DNA from: Heterobasidion occidentale
Taxonomy: Eukaryota > Basidiomycota > Agaricomycetes > Russulales > Bondarzewiaceae
Length of the DNA stretch: 64,000 nucleotides
Direction: 5' to 3'
Assembly (NCBI GenBank): GCA_039111635.1
Contig: JBCAQO010000003.1
Coordinates: 868,001-932,000, forward strand
Of this stretch, positions 1 through 12,065 are shown one piece after another. A program made the position numbers and the translations under genes. Position 1 is the first letter of the stretch, and each line of letters begins with the position of its first letter. The notes below the pieces were generated by a model that saw only the letters and a program-made list of their open reading frames with translations, did not search any database and was not told where the DNA came from.

Positions 1-380
1 GCAATTTGAAGCGCTCGCACTCTTCTGTTTCCTATTGCGGAACTATGTTCCAGGATCTTAAAATTGGTGTGATTTGAGCGAACGCCGTGCGCAAGGGAAG
101 GGGCGAGGAAGACGCACCTAGTGCGTTATATCCCCGTCCTCGCGCGCTGAGAGTCCGTATCTTTCGCGAACAGCACCTTTGATGGACCGCAAATCCATGT
201 CTGCGTGCATACGACATGAAGTGAGGTCCTCACAGTGTGCTCTTGACGGGAAGCAATCGACGTGCCATTTCCGATAACAAAAAGCTAAAATCTCCGAGCT
301 TCCAGGAAGGCAACCAAAACCCTTCATGTTCCAACATACGTGCCACGCCATGGAATGAGAAGGAAAAAGAGAAGAGAAAA

Positions 381-502
381 TGCTTTTGCCTGTGTAGTGG
401 CTGGGTATCGCCGCGCACGGGCGTGCACGGAGGACGCCGATAACGAAGGAATGAGCCCTCGTCTCGTACGCCCTGGTTCGATACGGCCTACATACGATCT
501 TT
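381..502 (+). repeat. diverged direct repeat, copy A (SINE-like?)
   Basis: First of three copies. It shares the blocks GTGGCTGGG.ATCGCCGC, TGCACGGAG, GCCGATAAC, GTCTCGTACGC and TCGA.ACGGCC with the other two. Here the last block is preceded by GGTTCGATAC, which fits a tRNA-type B box. The TGGCTGGGTATCG block near its start is a weak A-box match. The two lie about 77 bases apart, longer than in an ordinary tRNA. A purine-rich stretch precedes every copy. Being a tRNA-derived SINE is an inference; no poly(A) tail or target-site duplication was identified. Confidence 0.6.
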
Positions 503-720
503 GCGATGCCCATGGGGTCCATTAGGGTCCAAATCAGAATGTGTGCTGGGTCACTGAGACCGGGGTACAGAAAATTCCCACATCGCGACGAGCCTCTGGA
601 AAGATTGTTTCCGGGTTCGACGTTCTCCAACAAGACGCCACGGATCAGCGCCGCTTGCCCTGGGAGGGATGAGTAGCAGTCCACGATATTCATTGAGGTC
701 AGGAATAGAGAGAAACTAGC

Positions 721-838
721 TTATTTGCCTGGAGGTGGCTGGGCATCGCCGCGCCCAGAGGCACGGAGGGAGCCGATAACTCGAGTTCGTCTGACCCGAG
801 TCTCGTACGCCCGGCTCGACACGGCCTACACACGAGTT
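721..838 (+). repeat. diverged direct repeat, copy B
   Basis: Second copy, in the same orientation, 340 bases after copy A. It keeps the GTGGCTGGGCATCGCCGC block, GCACGGAG, GCCGATAAC, GTCTCGTACGC and CTCGACACGGCCTACA. Compared with copy A it has small indels in the middle. Its B-box-like block is CTCGACAC rather than TTCGATAC. Confidence 0.6.
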
Positions 839-982
839 TTGAGACCACGAAGAATCGACATTCATGTAGCAGTGTAAGGTATTGAGACCATTGACGCCCA
901 CGATGGTGGTCGGTGAGCGCGGCGGCACACGCATGCTGCGAATGGAGTGTGCGATGTCATCAATGGGTGAACAGAGAAAGAA

Positions 983-1097
983 CGCATTTATCTGGTGGTG
1001 GCTGGGCATCGCCGCACATGAATGCACGGAGAGCGCCGATAACGAGAGAAGGCCCCTGTCTCGTACGCTCAGCTCGACACGGCCAACCCACGAGCGA
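983..1097 (+). repeat. diverged direct repeat, copy C
   Basis: Third copy, in the same orientation, about 262 bases after copy B. It keeps GTGGCTGGGCATCGCCGC, TGCACGGAG, GCCGATAACGA, GTCTCGTACGC and CTCGACACGGCCAAC. In all three copies the ATCG of the first block could pair with the CGAT of GCCGATAAC to make an imperfect hairpin. Confidence 0.6.
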
Positions 1098-1447
1098 CGA
1101 AGGCCGTTGCCTGGTATGGTTTTGATGTCGTTCGAGATTCGTATGTATGAGAGGCAGGCATACTAGGGATCGGTGAAGGTGAGTCGGTGAAGGCCATGTA
1201 AAGTCAAAGGTCGACTCGCAGTTGTGCAAGGCTCCGTCCGCCGACGTTGTACGTAGATGTAGAGGGGAGAGCAGGGAAAGGAGATCGGATGTTGACTCGG
1301 ACGGCTCTTATGTGACTCAGGAGCCAAGGCAGCGGACCGCTGATGTCATTCGCCCCCTCGGCCCGGTCCTGCTCGATTCGATCCATCGAGCTCGACCAAG
1401 TCAGATGTTCAACTGCACCCTGCTCTGGACAGCCATCCAAACACACA

Positions 1448-2508
<1,061 letters not shown>

Positions 2509-2623
2509 ACATTCAAATGGAAGCGTAAGGAAGAGAGAATACAAATGTCTTATTAGATAGTCAGCAGAGTCTGCGCAATCTGTATAGTATCACTACAACA
2601 GTTCCTCGCACGTCTGAAAGCGT

Positions 2624-5600
2624 TCAGACCACATCTACGACTCCCCTCACTGGTGAGACCACGGCTGCGACCTTAGCCGCCATATCCAGTACGCATCCAT
2701 CCGTATATGCGACTATATCGCGCTGGACAGCCTCGTCTTCTCGCTGATTTTCGCCCCGCACGTCAACTATCCCAAGGAGCTGCTCGAGATTCACGCTCGC
2801 AAGCGCAATCGCCTCCTCTTTCGTGATGCGTCCTCCAGACTCAGCCATGGCCTACGTGTCGCACGGGGTCAGATATATGCGCGGGAGGCCAGGATGGCAA
2901 AATGGAGATGCCAAAAAGTAACGGGAACCGTACCCAAGCAAGATCAAAACGCGTATGCATCGCCGTGCTCGCTTCGATGTTGCCGAGTCCGACGACGACA
3001 CCGTGTCTCAGAAGCTTCACAAGGGCTGTGTCGTTCGTTAGCGGAGGGCCGGGCAGTCTTGAGCGACGCGTGAATATTGCAGTGTTCGTGGCGCATCAGT
3101 ACAGCCCGGGTTTCACCGCACAAAGCAAGGCCACACACATCCGTCGTCTGTCCCACGTCGTAGGCGCTGGGCGCGGGGGCGCTAGAATGACACCTATTCT
3201 CACCTCGCCTAAGGATCTCCAAGTCAGCACTTTTCTTGAAAAAATAAAATAAAATAGAGACCGATCTCTTTCGCTAATAAATGTGCCTCCTCTGCACCCA
3301 CAAATACCATCTTCATGGTACTCCTCCTTGCCAGCTCAACTTCCTTCTTCAAGGCGATCAGCGTCGTCATCTCGTCCACGCCACTGACATCAATAACAAG
3401 TGGAATCTGGCCCTCTGCGGCCTGTGAAAACCAATACCCTGGCTCTTCTTGCCCCGCATCGGAGACGTGGTTCCTCAGAAGCAGCCGCCGAAGCGCTGTG
3501 ATCCGCTCACTCACACTCGGCGGAGACGTCACGCCGGTGTAAGGCAAGGCGGATGCGATCGCATTCAGCGGGTGGACGGCATAGTGCAGAGCAGATACGG
3601 GCTGTATAACCGCTCCCCGTGCTAGCGCATGTTTCGCGCCAGTGCGGAAGGTGGTGGAAAGGCCGGCGAAAATCCAGTCCCCAAACGTGGTGTGCGTGGC
3701 AGCCGTGGCAATGGTGACGCCTGCGCGGTGCGCGCGGCTGCACGGGCAAGATAGCCCTGTCATCAGAAAAGATATCTGGAAAGAATGTGGCGAAGGGGTA
3801 CGCACAGAGCATTCCGTGTTCGGAATTGGAGCGCATCAGCGGCGCGGAGAATTGTGTTTCCCAACAATCGCGGGGAAGCCCCGAACATAGTGTCTTGCGG
3901 CAATCCATCGCCCGTGCTTCGTTCGTACTGAATCTCCTCGAGACCGAGAGGCGAGCCGAATGTGATGAGGGCGGGGGCAAGACACCCGCCGTGCAAGTTG
4001 ATGCTACGTGCGATCGTGCCTGTGTTCACCAGAGGGGCACACTCAGCTACACAGATGACCTTGCCAGACTCCAAAACGATGATTCCTCCATTGCCCTTCA
4101 CGGACGAATCCCATCGTACCTTGACCCCATGGGGATCAGCGTGCTCTCCACTCACCACGCTCACTATCTCTGAAACATTCCTCAACACGACCCTCCCCGA
4201 TGTCGCAGCACTCTCAACTTCGAGAGGCGGCAATCCTTCCCACTCGATCGCCCGCTTCCTCTCCTCTGTCCAATCTGGCACTTCCGGGGCTTCACTCCAC
4301 TCTCGGCCCTTCTTTCCATTTTCTATATCTACCGGGTCTCCGGCGGCCGGTATTTGCAGCGCGCCGTCGATCCATACCGTTCTGGCGTGGCACCTAACCG
4401 CAGAGGATGGGAGTCCCAAAGAACGGCGTCGGCATCGGCGCCCGTGCGTAGGACGCCAATGCGGTGAGCGAGGCCCGCAGCGGAAGCCGGCATGGATGTG
4501 ACCGACGCTAGGGCGAGGGATGCAGATAGGCCGTAATAATATGCCTGTTGTGCTTCGTAAAGCAAATACCGGCCGTTGAGCGCAGGGTGATCGGTCTAAA
4601 TCGGAACAGTAGGTGATTTATTCTTGAGAATTTTTCACAAACACAGGAAGTCCATGCGTGAGTACCTTCATTACAACAGGTATCCCACTGTCCGCGAGGA
4701 TGCGGGGCGCAAAGACAGAGCCGCGGTAGGATTCACGTTTATACCTAATAGAACATGTCAAAAAGAGGTCGCGATAGAAGCGAATGTAATTTTCTAACCC
4801 GTAATTACTTCCAAAAAGTGCGACTGTGGGAGAGCCTCCCCACCTGTGGATGTCAATTCAAAATCATGAGACCAAAAGACATACACGGACTTCTTACGCT
4901 CTTTTCAAAATATCAGGTACAAGGTATGCCTCTGCAGCATGATGGATGGAGGCAGTGTGAAACTTGAATTCGTTCCCCAACTATATAAGCTATCATTTAG
5001 ACACAGACATGACCTGGATGTGTGGAATACGAATTGAATTGACTCACTCGAACCATAGCATCAATGTCAGTCGCCTCGTATACATGCTGGGTAATCTGAA
5101 AATCGACGACATCACAAAACTTGGAAACAAGAGCCAATCACAAGCCACACCTTTACGTGTCCTCGAAGCACATCAACAAGAGTCTCCCATTGTAGACTTT
5201 CGGGAAAGCTATGCTGGACAATGTTCCAGAACCCTGCCTCTGCGCGACGGCAATATTCGTCCTGCGCTACCTTGATCTGGCGAGCTTGCTCGTATGCAGA
5301 ACGAAAGGACCACGTCGAGTCCATACGTCCGCCATAACCAACTAAATTTTCTCCCGCGGCTTGTCTGCCTCGTGTGTTCAGTCATGCAAGAATCATACCA
5401 TGCAGTTACCAGAGACCCTACATCAGGTGACGCCAACGTGGTCGAGTGTGCGGTTCCACTGTTGTGTCATTCAATGTATATGGTGCCTCAATTATCATAG
5501 ATGAAGGAGAGCGCTCCACTGTCGGACGGAGCTTGATCATGAATGATTGACCACCTATGTATTAATGAGGAAATCCGCGTTAGCTTGAAATATAAACAAT

Positions 5601-6475
5601 TCATACCGATGGCATTTGCGCTGCCTGGCAATACTTGGGCAGATGTCACGCCGCCTGCGATGAACAGTCGTACGCTTTCATCGTGCGTATTGAAAGAATC
5701 GATGCTCCGGAGCCAAGGCAGGATAGGGCCCTTGAAGGAATTCAAGTCGAATGCGCCTTGGAATTCACCGTATTAAAGGCAGGTTATATGAGAAGAAACA
5801 ATTACACAAACCAGAAAAAGAGGGCCAGCCAAATAATCCAACGTGTGAATGGAGGTCAACTGCACGACATTTGGAAAATAAAGGTTGAATATCATTTTGG
5901 CTATTGAACGAGCAAACGGGATGCCACCTACCCAGTCCCGGTGTGACCCAAGCCTCATGCGCTTCCACAACCGTCAATCTTCCAACTCTTCTGAGTAGAT
6001 TTTCGGGGACATGACCGACAGCTTTGACAACCCCCCGATCAAACAACACATCCCCGCGAATGACCTCTTCTCCGTTCCTCGCTCCAGTCCAAACCGTCGC
6101 ATTCCGAATGAGTGTGGCGTTCGTCCCGTTCTCCCACCGGTCCGACTCTTCCCGATCACTGAAGTCATCTGGTGGACCTGGCATCATCTTCAGCATGGCA
6201 CAGCCAACAAGGATCTGTTCCGCATTCATGGGCACAGTTTGCACTGTGGAGCCAACACGGGTTATGGAGCACGAGAAGTAAATGTTACACGCAAAGATAA
6301 GGCAGAAGCCAGCAATCAATGCAACAATTCCGAGGTGACTTCGGAGACGAAAACATGAATAGAGGGACAGCGGCTTTTGAAGCATGATGCAGTGGTGGTG
6401 GTGGTGGTGGTGGACGCTGTGAGAGAGCTGCAAGCGCGGAGGGGCACGCAGCATCACCTTGCCTCGCGAATCCAA
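2624..6475 (-). CDS. membrane-anchored amidohydrolase (imidazolonepropionase / CE9-like superfamily)
   Basis: Large multi-exon metal-dependent hydrolase of roughly 900 or more residues. After a short N-terminal tail, one hydrophobic segment (LGIVALIAGFCLIFACN) suggests a type II membrane anchor. Next comes the amidohydrolase entry strand ending in VTPGLVDLHSHVGL, where the HSH provides metal ligands. Further blocks are GGVTSAQVLPGSANAIGGQ, TASIHHAAEAYLVPD, a TDHPALNGRYLLYEAQQA block and GADADAVLW. The C-terminal half ends in GGRITKEEAIALASVNLEQ and a SPVRG segment. Fungal relatives are often labelled carbohydrate esterase family 9, but the substrate is unknown. The ATG at 6475 is the outermost; ATGs at 6454 and 6385 are also in frame, and 6385 lies just before the membrane segment. 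A polyhistidine run sits between them. At least eight introns are needed. Confidence 0.85.
6392..6413. repeat. TGG/CCA trinucleotide microsatellite
   Basis: Seven uninterrupted TGG units. On the minus strand they read CAC in the 5' end of the amidohydrolase frame and would encode seven histidines just upstream of the membrane anchor. If translation starts at 6385 the repeat is in the 5' untranslated region instead. Confidence 0.85.
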
Positions 6476-6827
6476 TAGTTACCTCAGCTGCTGGATCTGC
6501 TTCAGGCTTTGCACTTGACCTCCCCTCTAGTGCATGTGCAGGCAGGATGAAGCAAGCACTGAACGCTACACTATTGGCAGTCTTCTCTTATTCATTTGGG
6601 AGACACGCTAGTCAAATGACTCAGAGGATGTCGATCAAGAATGATACCGGGGTGCTTCAACGGGAATTGTAGTTCGCTTGTGCGCTAGGCTGTGTTGTTC
6701 AGTATTTGACCAACTTTGTTAGATAGAAACATGTGATGTAATAAAACGCACACGTTCGGATGAACGATCGTCACGATTCGTACAAACGTAGATACAGCAC
6801 GATCGAGAAGAATATTGATGATAGCAA
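6476..6827. other. intergenic, no gene seen
   Basis: The 5' flank of the amidohydrolase (transcribed leftwards) and the 3' flank of the Reb1-like gene. No conserved frame or RNA signature was seen. Confidence 0.6.
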
Positions 6828-9272
6828 TCACTCCTCGTCCGATGAAGGCGAAGAGTGATTGCCTCCAGGTTGTATAGTTGGATTCCGCGCCGTGCCAGCA
6901 AACCCATCGACCGGTAAGGCGGGACCAGACTGAGTCTGATTCAAATCATCCACATCTTCTTCAGAATCTTCGACGGCTTCGGCACTGACAATCTTGCGTT
7001 GACGACGACCTGTATCTACGGGCAAGTGAACATTCTTGACAAGGAGGATATCCATGATTTCTATCACAGAGTGGTGAATAGTCAGAATGCCGTATACCAA
7101 TAAGCTTGTCAAGTGACTGCACCTTCATGAGACATGTCTTCGTGGCCTCTGATACCCCGCTTCATCGTCTGCCATCGTCTTTGAAGAGTGTGAGCGCTCC
7201 AGAAATTCCAATTCGCATCTGGAAGTGTCTTCCAGTCGATTTCACTATCGTCTCTGACGTTCAGGGAATGAACTCTGTGTATAATAATGAATGACTGAGC
7301 AATGAAAGGTCCATAGAGCACGCATACTTGTGAACGAGAATATACGCGTCTACCAAACTCCAACGCGGTTTGTCTCCCTGATTTTTAACGGTCTTGCTCA
7401 GGGAATCGAGCCTACCGATAGTTCGAAGCAGTTAGCACTATCTTATGATGATGATTCGAGACCTACCATTTGATGCGACATTGCTGTCGACCACGCTTAT
7501 TATCCATGCGCTGGCTTACAACTCCCCAAAACACATCGTTGTCCGGGTCCTTGCCCTGACTGACCGTTATTTCGGTGACAATCTGCGTCAACAATGCCTC
7601 TTCCTCTTTTGTCCAGGCACCTGATGGATGTTCAGTACTTGTTGTTGCAAAACAGAGGATATTGGTGCTTACCGTTAGATCTGTGTTCACGGTGTTCGAT
7701 ATGATTTCGATAACGATCCCGACAGTCAGAAGCCATACGGCCGACCCTATCACTAATCTTTTCCCATTGCTGGCCCAGCTCCGCCACAGCGCTGATGAGT
7801 TAATGCTCAGTAAGAGTAAACCAGGAGCCTGCGAACGAGGGCTTACTGTTTGAGCATCGAGTCCTCTATGGGCATCCACCTTCCTTGCTGTTTGAGTGGA
7901 TGATTCTTCCTTCGGACGTGGTGGTAGACCGCAATGATTGGACGGAGAGAGACAGCGCTTGCTGGGAAATTATAGACATTAGCATCCTGAAGAAGACGGA
8001 TCAAGCAATTTACTCACTGATTTCAGACCAGAATGCATTGTCCCTGTCTTTAGTATTTCTGGGAAAGATGATGTCTACCAGTGCGTCTTGAGAGATTCCG
8101 GTTCTCTGCATCAGATACTGCCATGTAAGAGAGAGGTCGATTAAAAGCAGCGGCAGCACAACTAACCGCACGATAATTCTCAATAGCCTTGTTCAGCTGT
8201 GCTTCCTCGATAGCGGAAAATTTCCCCTTCTTATAAACAAGACCTGATGGTGAATTCTGTATTACAATGATGCGAGCTCATAGAACGACCGAACACGCTA
8301 ACCTTCGGTTTTCACCAATTCTGCCAATCTGTTCGCACTCAACCACTTAGTGGCGAGCATATGCGCATGTTCGGGGTTATCGGTCGCATCCACGGGTGGT
8401 AGATTGATGTTCGTAATTCTACTGCGGTGTACTGGCTTCGCCAGCTGCTTCGGGGGAATCCCAAGAATACGGTTTGAGGATGAAGGAGTTTGATCCACCG
8501 GAACTGAACTTGCATCTCGGGGAGGCTGAGACACGAGAGAATCCAAGAATCCAAGGGGAACGTTAGCTGCAGCAGCAGCCTCACTTAGAGTCTTCAGCAC
8601 GTTTGTGATCTTGGAGACATCTAAGTCTTGCATAATCCGTATAAGGTCATCATTCGACCCGAAACCAAAATCGAATGGAACATTAGCACCAAAGAGTTGT
8701 GGGATTTCGGAGGATGTCGAAGGAATCGACGAAGGATACGTGTAGAGTGAAGAGGGGAGAGGATAAGGTGCAAACTGTAGAGGCTGAGGGTCACAAACAG
8801 GAAGGACCGGTTGAGGGTAAGATATTTCCGGAGAAGGCTGAGCGGGAGCGTTCGACGTAGCAGAAGCAGCAGATAGCACGGCATTCAAGAAGGCCGTTTG
8901 TATATCCACGCTTGAACCAGGCGACTCGATGTCTGTGGAAGGCGACTGAGGAGAGCAATTTTTGTTTACCTTGGACTTGGACTTTTTCTTCTTTGGCTCC
9001 GTCACAATCGAGTCCACAACCTCACGTTGAATGTCTGCAAGCCGTTCCTCGACAACTGCAGTTTTCTTCTTTTTCTTCTTCCTCTCCACTACCTGCTCTC
9101 CTCCGCCATCTTGTCCCTCCGATTCGTCTTGCCTGGCGCGTTTCTTATTTTTTTTGGAGGTACGACCATCCTGCGCGTGGCCGTTTGCAAAGGCGTTGTT
9201 GGCTTGGCCTACAGCGTGCTGAAGCGCTAGCTGGATATCAGATGTGAGTCCAGGCTGTGTTTGAGCATCCAT
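6828..9272 (-). CDS. Reb1/TTF1-like Myb DNA-binding protein
   Basis: Nuclear DNA-binding factor of the fungal Reb1/Nsi1 and animal TTF-I family. Known members terminate RNA polymerase I, block replication forks and position nucleosomes. The N-terminal third is low complexity with basic runs (KKKKKK, a nuclear-localisation type) and acidic or serine-rich stretches. Then come the Reb1 signature LVYKKGKFSAIEEQLNKAI, a YHHVRRKNHP block, and Myb repeats with W.KISDRVGR and DCRDRYRNH, GAWTKEEEALL, and GRQQCRIKW. A further Trp-rich repeat (NWNFWSAHTLQRRW) precedes an acidic C-terminus. About eight exons. I chose the ATG at 9272 (MDAQTQPGL); the frame also opens at 9431 and 9377, but that extension looks like leader sequence. 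Binding to the rDNA terminator is inferred from the family only. Confidence 0.85.
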
Positions 9273-9511
9273 GAGAAATGCGATCCAGTGGCACTGAGGG
9301 CACAATTTAGGGTGGGCAACGCCGCCAACTCCGCCCCACGGAAACGGGCGGCATTTGCCGTTCACTACACTTGCCATTTTAGGGTTGCGCGTAGGAATGC
9401 CTAATTGATTTACATAGACACGAGTGTACAACGGAAAACATCCATTCTAGGTTATAAAAAATCTAATGATTCGCGACGATGGGAAGAACACGGTTGTATC
9501 AAACGGTCGAA

Positions 9512-10558
9512 TCAGGCAGTGGGCGGTTGCATGGCCAAGAACGCGGCTAAGTCGCGGGCAACTACGCTAGCGAGCCTGGTGGATGGATGTATATGATCAT
9601 ACCAGATGGTGCCTCCCATGACACGAGTGTCCTGAGCACGCATCCCGTATGCCGTTGGAGTATCGAGGACACTACTGAAGGTTCCCCAGGATGAGAAGAC
9701 CATAGACGTGACGTCGGGATGTAGTGCAGTGAAATTAGCAACTGCCGATCGTAGTTCTTCGTTCCATATCAAGAACGGTTGAGCGAAAGCGTTGTTGCCA
9801 TCGATAGGGCCTAAATAAACATAATGAGAGGCCTTCTACAAAAGCCGTGGTCAGGCGACCCACCTACGGGGGAGCGGTGGATAGGAGGTACATCAATAAA
9901 TAAGAAATTTCTGGCTCCCGCTCGAAAGAGTTGTTCTTGCGCAGCAAAAAGATTTCTGATGATTTCTTGAATTTCCCTTCGGTCGTTCGTATAGCTGTGA
10001 AGCGATGCCTATGATCAGTGGCGCACGTTCGTCAAACTAACGACACGCACAGCAGCCGGCAGTCGTTGGTGCCAACCCAAGTCACTAGTGAGCCATTGTC
10101 AGTAATTCAAATTTTACCATCATTATGAAACCCCACCAAATAAGGTCTCTGCGGCAGTCCAGGAAGCCCATCGTGGCTTCCTTCCGACGGTAGGAAGAAA
10201 TTGCTCCATAATCTGACGCCTGACACCGGGGGCAGTGTCACCCCGCACGGCGTAGTCATATACCAGTATATTGGCCTGTCCATGAGAGTGCGACGTGATG
10301 AGGTGCCCAACCCAGTTGGACTGTCCGGGTTCATTGACAGGGACGCCTGGAAATGGGACACCGAGCGGTCTCGCCGCCGTTGGCGGGGGTGCTTGTGAGT
10401 GATAGCCAACATAGCTGTAGGAGTCACCACTACGGGTAGCAAGGCAGTCATGAAATCTTGTCGTACCAACGGATTTTCAGAAAGACCTACAAGATGACTA
10501 GCTTTTTAATGCCGCCATAGCCTTGCCAGTAGGGACCGAGTCTATAGGTGCTCGACAT
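9512..10558 (-). CDS. SGNH/GDSL esterase, carbohydrate esterase family 16-like
   Basis: Serine esterase of the SGNH fold, probably an acetylesterase acting on short oligosaccharides as in CE16. All four blocks are visible: block I IKKLVIFGDSYS with the nucleophile serine, reached across an intron near 10440-10500; a Gly-containing block (NWVGHL); block III VTWVGTNDC; and block V WYDHIHPS with the catalytic Asp and His near the C-terminus. The start at 10558 (MSSTYRLGPYWQGYGG) lies about 60 bases downstream of a TATATAAG box, which supports it. No signal peptide is visible from this start, so it may be intracellular, or an upstream leader exon may exist. Length is about 290 residues. Confidence 0.85.
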
Positions 10559-11119
10559 CCTGGGTGCTGGTCGTAAAGTATTCGGGTTGGTGCCCTCAAA
10601 CGACAAGCTGTCGGGAGCTTATATACAAGATTCTTTGACACTGAGTCCTGGAATGTGGGCATTGAATCCCTACGGGAGAAAGCGGAGTCATTCAACATTG
10701 ATCGGGATGTTCGAGTTGCAACGAATTTGGCCATAAATCTGGTTCACAGCTCGGCCATTGAGCAGCTACCTTTGAGTCATGAGGCAGAGTTGTCCGTATC
10801 ATAAGAAGAGTTTCGGTGATAACTCACCCGTAGTTGATAAGGAACTGTGTCGGGTCGATGACGGGGTCATGTCCGTGAGAAGGCCAGCAAGAAAGGTAAA
10901 TGCAGAGCGAGAAGCGGAACAGTGCAACATCTCAGTCGAGCGTATCAATTTGTCGTGGGATAAGGGGAAATCCCAACAATACGCGAACGCCGTCCCCGGG
11001 CCCAATTCAGACAGAGCCCCAAACCCTGGCTACTTAGATTCGAGTTTGCCGCCCAATCGTTCAAGCCATCTGTGAGACAACCAAGATGCCTTTATTAGCG
11101 GCATTGTGAATCAAGAATT
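10559..11119. other. intergenic, promoter of esterase and 3' flank of CCDC97-like gene
   Basis: No convincing gene. Minus-strand frames between 10620 and 11010 lack conserved motifs; an undetected 5' exon of the esterase could lie here but I cannot support one. Confidence 0.5.
10618..10625 (-). promoter_or_regulatory. TATA box of the SGNH esterase gene
   Basis: TATATAAG on the minus strand, about 60 bases before the chosen ATG at 10558. Spacing fits a core promoter with a short leader. Motif only, no transcript evidence. Confidence 0.5.
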
Positions 11120-11877
11120 TTACATCGGAGATGTTTCCTCATCTTCCTCTTCAAACCAGCGGTCTTCTGTCTCTCGATCACCGTCATCCCATTTCTCCTC
11201 CCAGTCGACTTGATCGTACAAGTCCGTCTGAGAGGGTGTGCTCAATATATAGAAACATGACGAGTAAATGTAACACGCACTTCCAGTAGACCGTATATGA
11301 AACGCTCCCGGATGCGCCGCTGAAATAAGGCCTGTGAATCGCCAGAGGCCTCAGGTTCCTCCTCCACAGTAGAAACATTCTCTTCATCAGAGCTTTCGTC
11401 TTCTTCGGGGACGAACTCCTCGTGTATCGCCTCCTGCCTGCGAATTACTCGGACGCGTTCGGCCTCGCGCTCTTCCTCGTAATCGCCTAGAAGAGCACCG
11501 AGCTTGCCTACGTAAGGCTTACTTCCTCCTCCGAGGAAGGCATTCTCCACCCACTCTTTCTCCTCGCGACCTTCATCCTGTCCACGGCGCTCGTGGCCGT
11601 CCCAGAGAGTGGGCCATTGAGATCTGGCAGCGGTGAAACGCAACTCCGGTGGATCCGTAAGAGCAAAACGAAACCGCCTGTTACGGACAGCTGCAACGGT
11701 AGACCGTTGTCGCGGGGTGGTGACGAAGGAGAGATGCCTGAGTAATTCAGGTGGGAGTTGGTAAAAGTGTCGGATTACAAACTCGATGGGAGCTTGCGAG
11801 GGGGATGGGCTGTAATCATCCGGTAAACCTAGGTACGATAGAATGCGAACGTGATCAAACGTTGGGGCAGAGCTCAT
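11120..11877 (-). CDS. CCDC97-like protein
   Basis: Two exons, 11281-11877 and 11120-11227, joined by a clean GTGCGT...CAG intron in frame, give 234 residues. The C-terminal region carries the CCDC97 signature: RRIRERFIYGLL followed by TDLYDQVDWEEKWDD and a run of acidic residues with RETEDRWFEEED. The N-terminal half includes an IEFVIRHFYQLPPELLRHLS segment. In animals CCDC97 is reported with the SF3B/U2 snRNP, so a nuclear splicing-related role is a family inference. The gene is head-to-head with the alpha/beta hydrolase at 12066, 188 bases apart, suggesting a shared promoter. Confidence 0.8.
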
Positions 11878-12065
11878 GTCTGTCGGAACAACTGGTCTCT
11901 ACAATAACAACAAGTGTAAGTCATTCAAAAAAACTTGACCCACACCACGAACAAGGACAACCGTAACAGGACCTCACCTGTCTGAGATCAGAAATTACGT
12001 AACCGGTCCACCAAATGCGTCATATGGGCGCTTGTAGAACCCGGGTGCCTGTCGACTCAGCCGTC

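Larger units (their letters stand above)
1..1447. other. gene-poor left edge
   Basis: No reading frame here resembles a known protein. The short open frames on both strands are low in conserved motifs and follow the repeat copies, so I treat them as chance. The only structure seen is three diverged copies of a roughly 120-base direct repeat, listed separately. The last 200 bases are presumably the promoter of the epimerase gene that follows. Confidence 0.6.

Noticed and set aside
470..490. A functional tRNA gene at the B-box-like GGTTCGATAC
   Set aside because: No acceptor stem or anticodon arm can be folded and the box spacing is too long.
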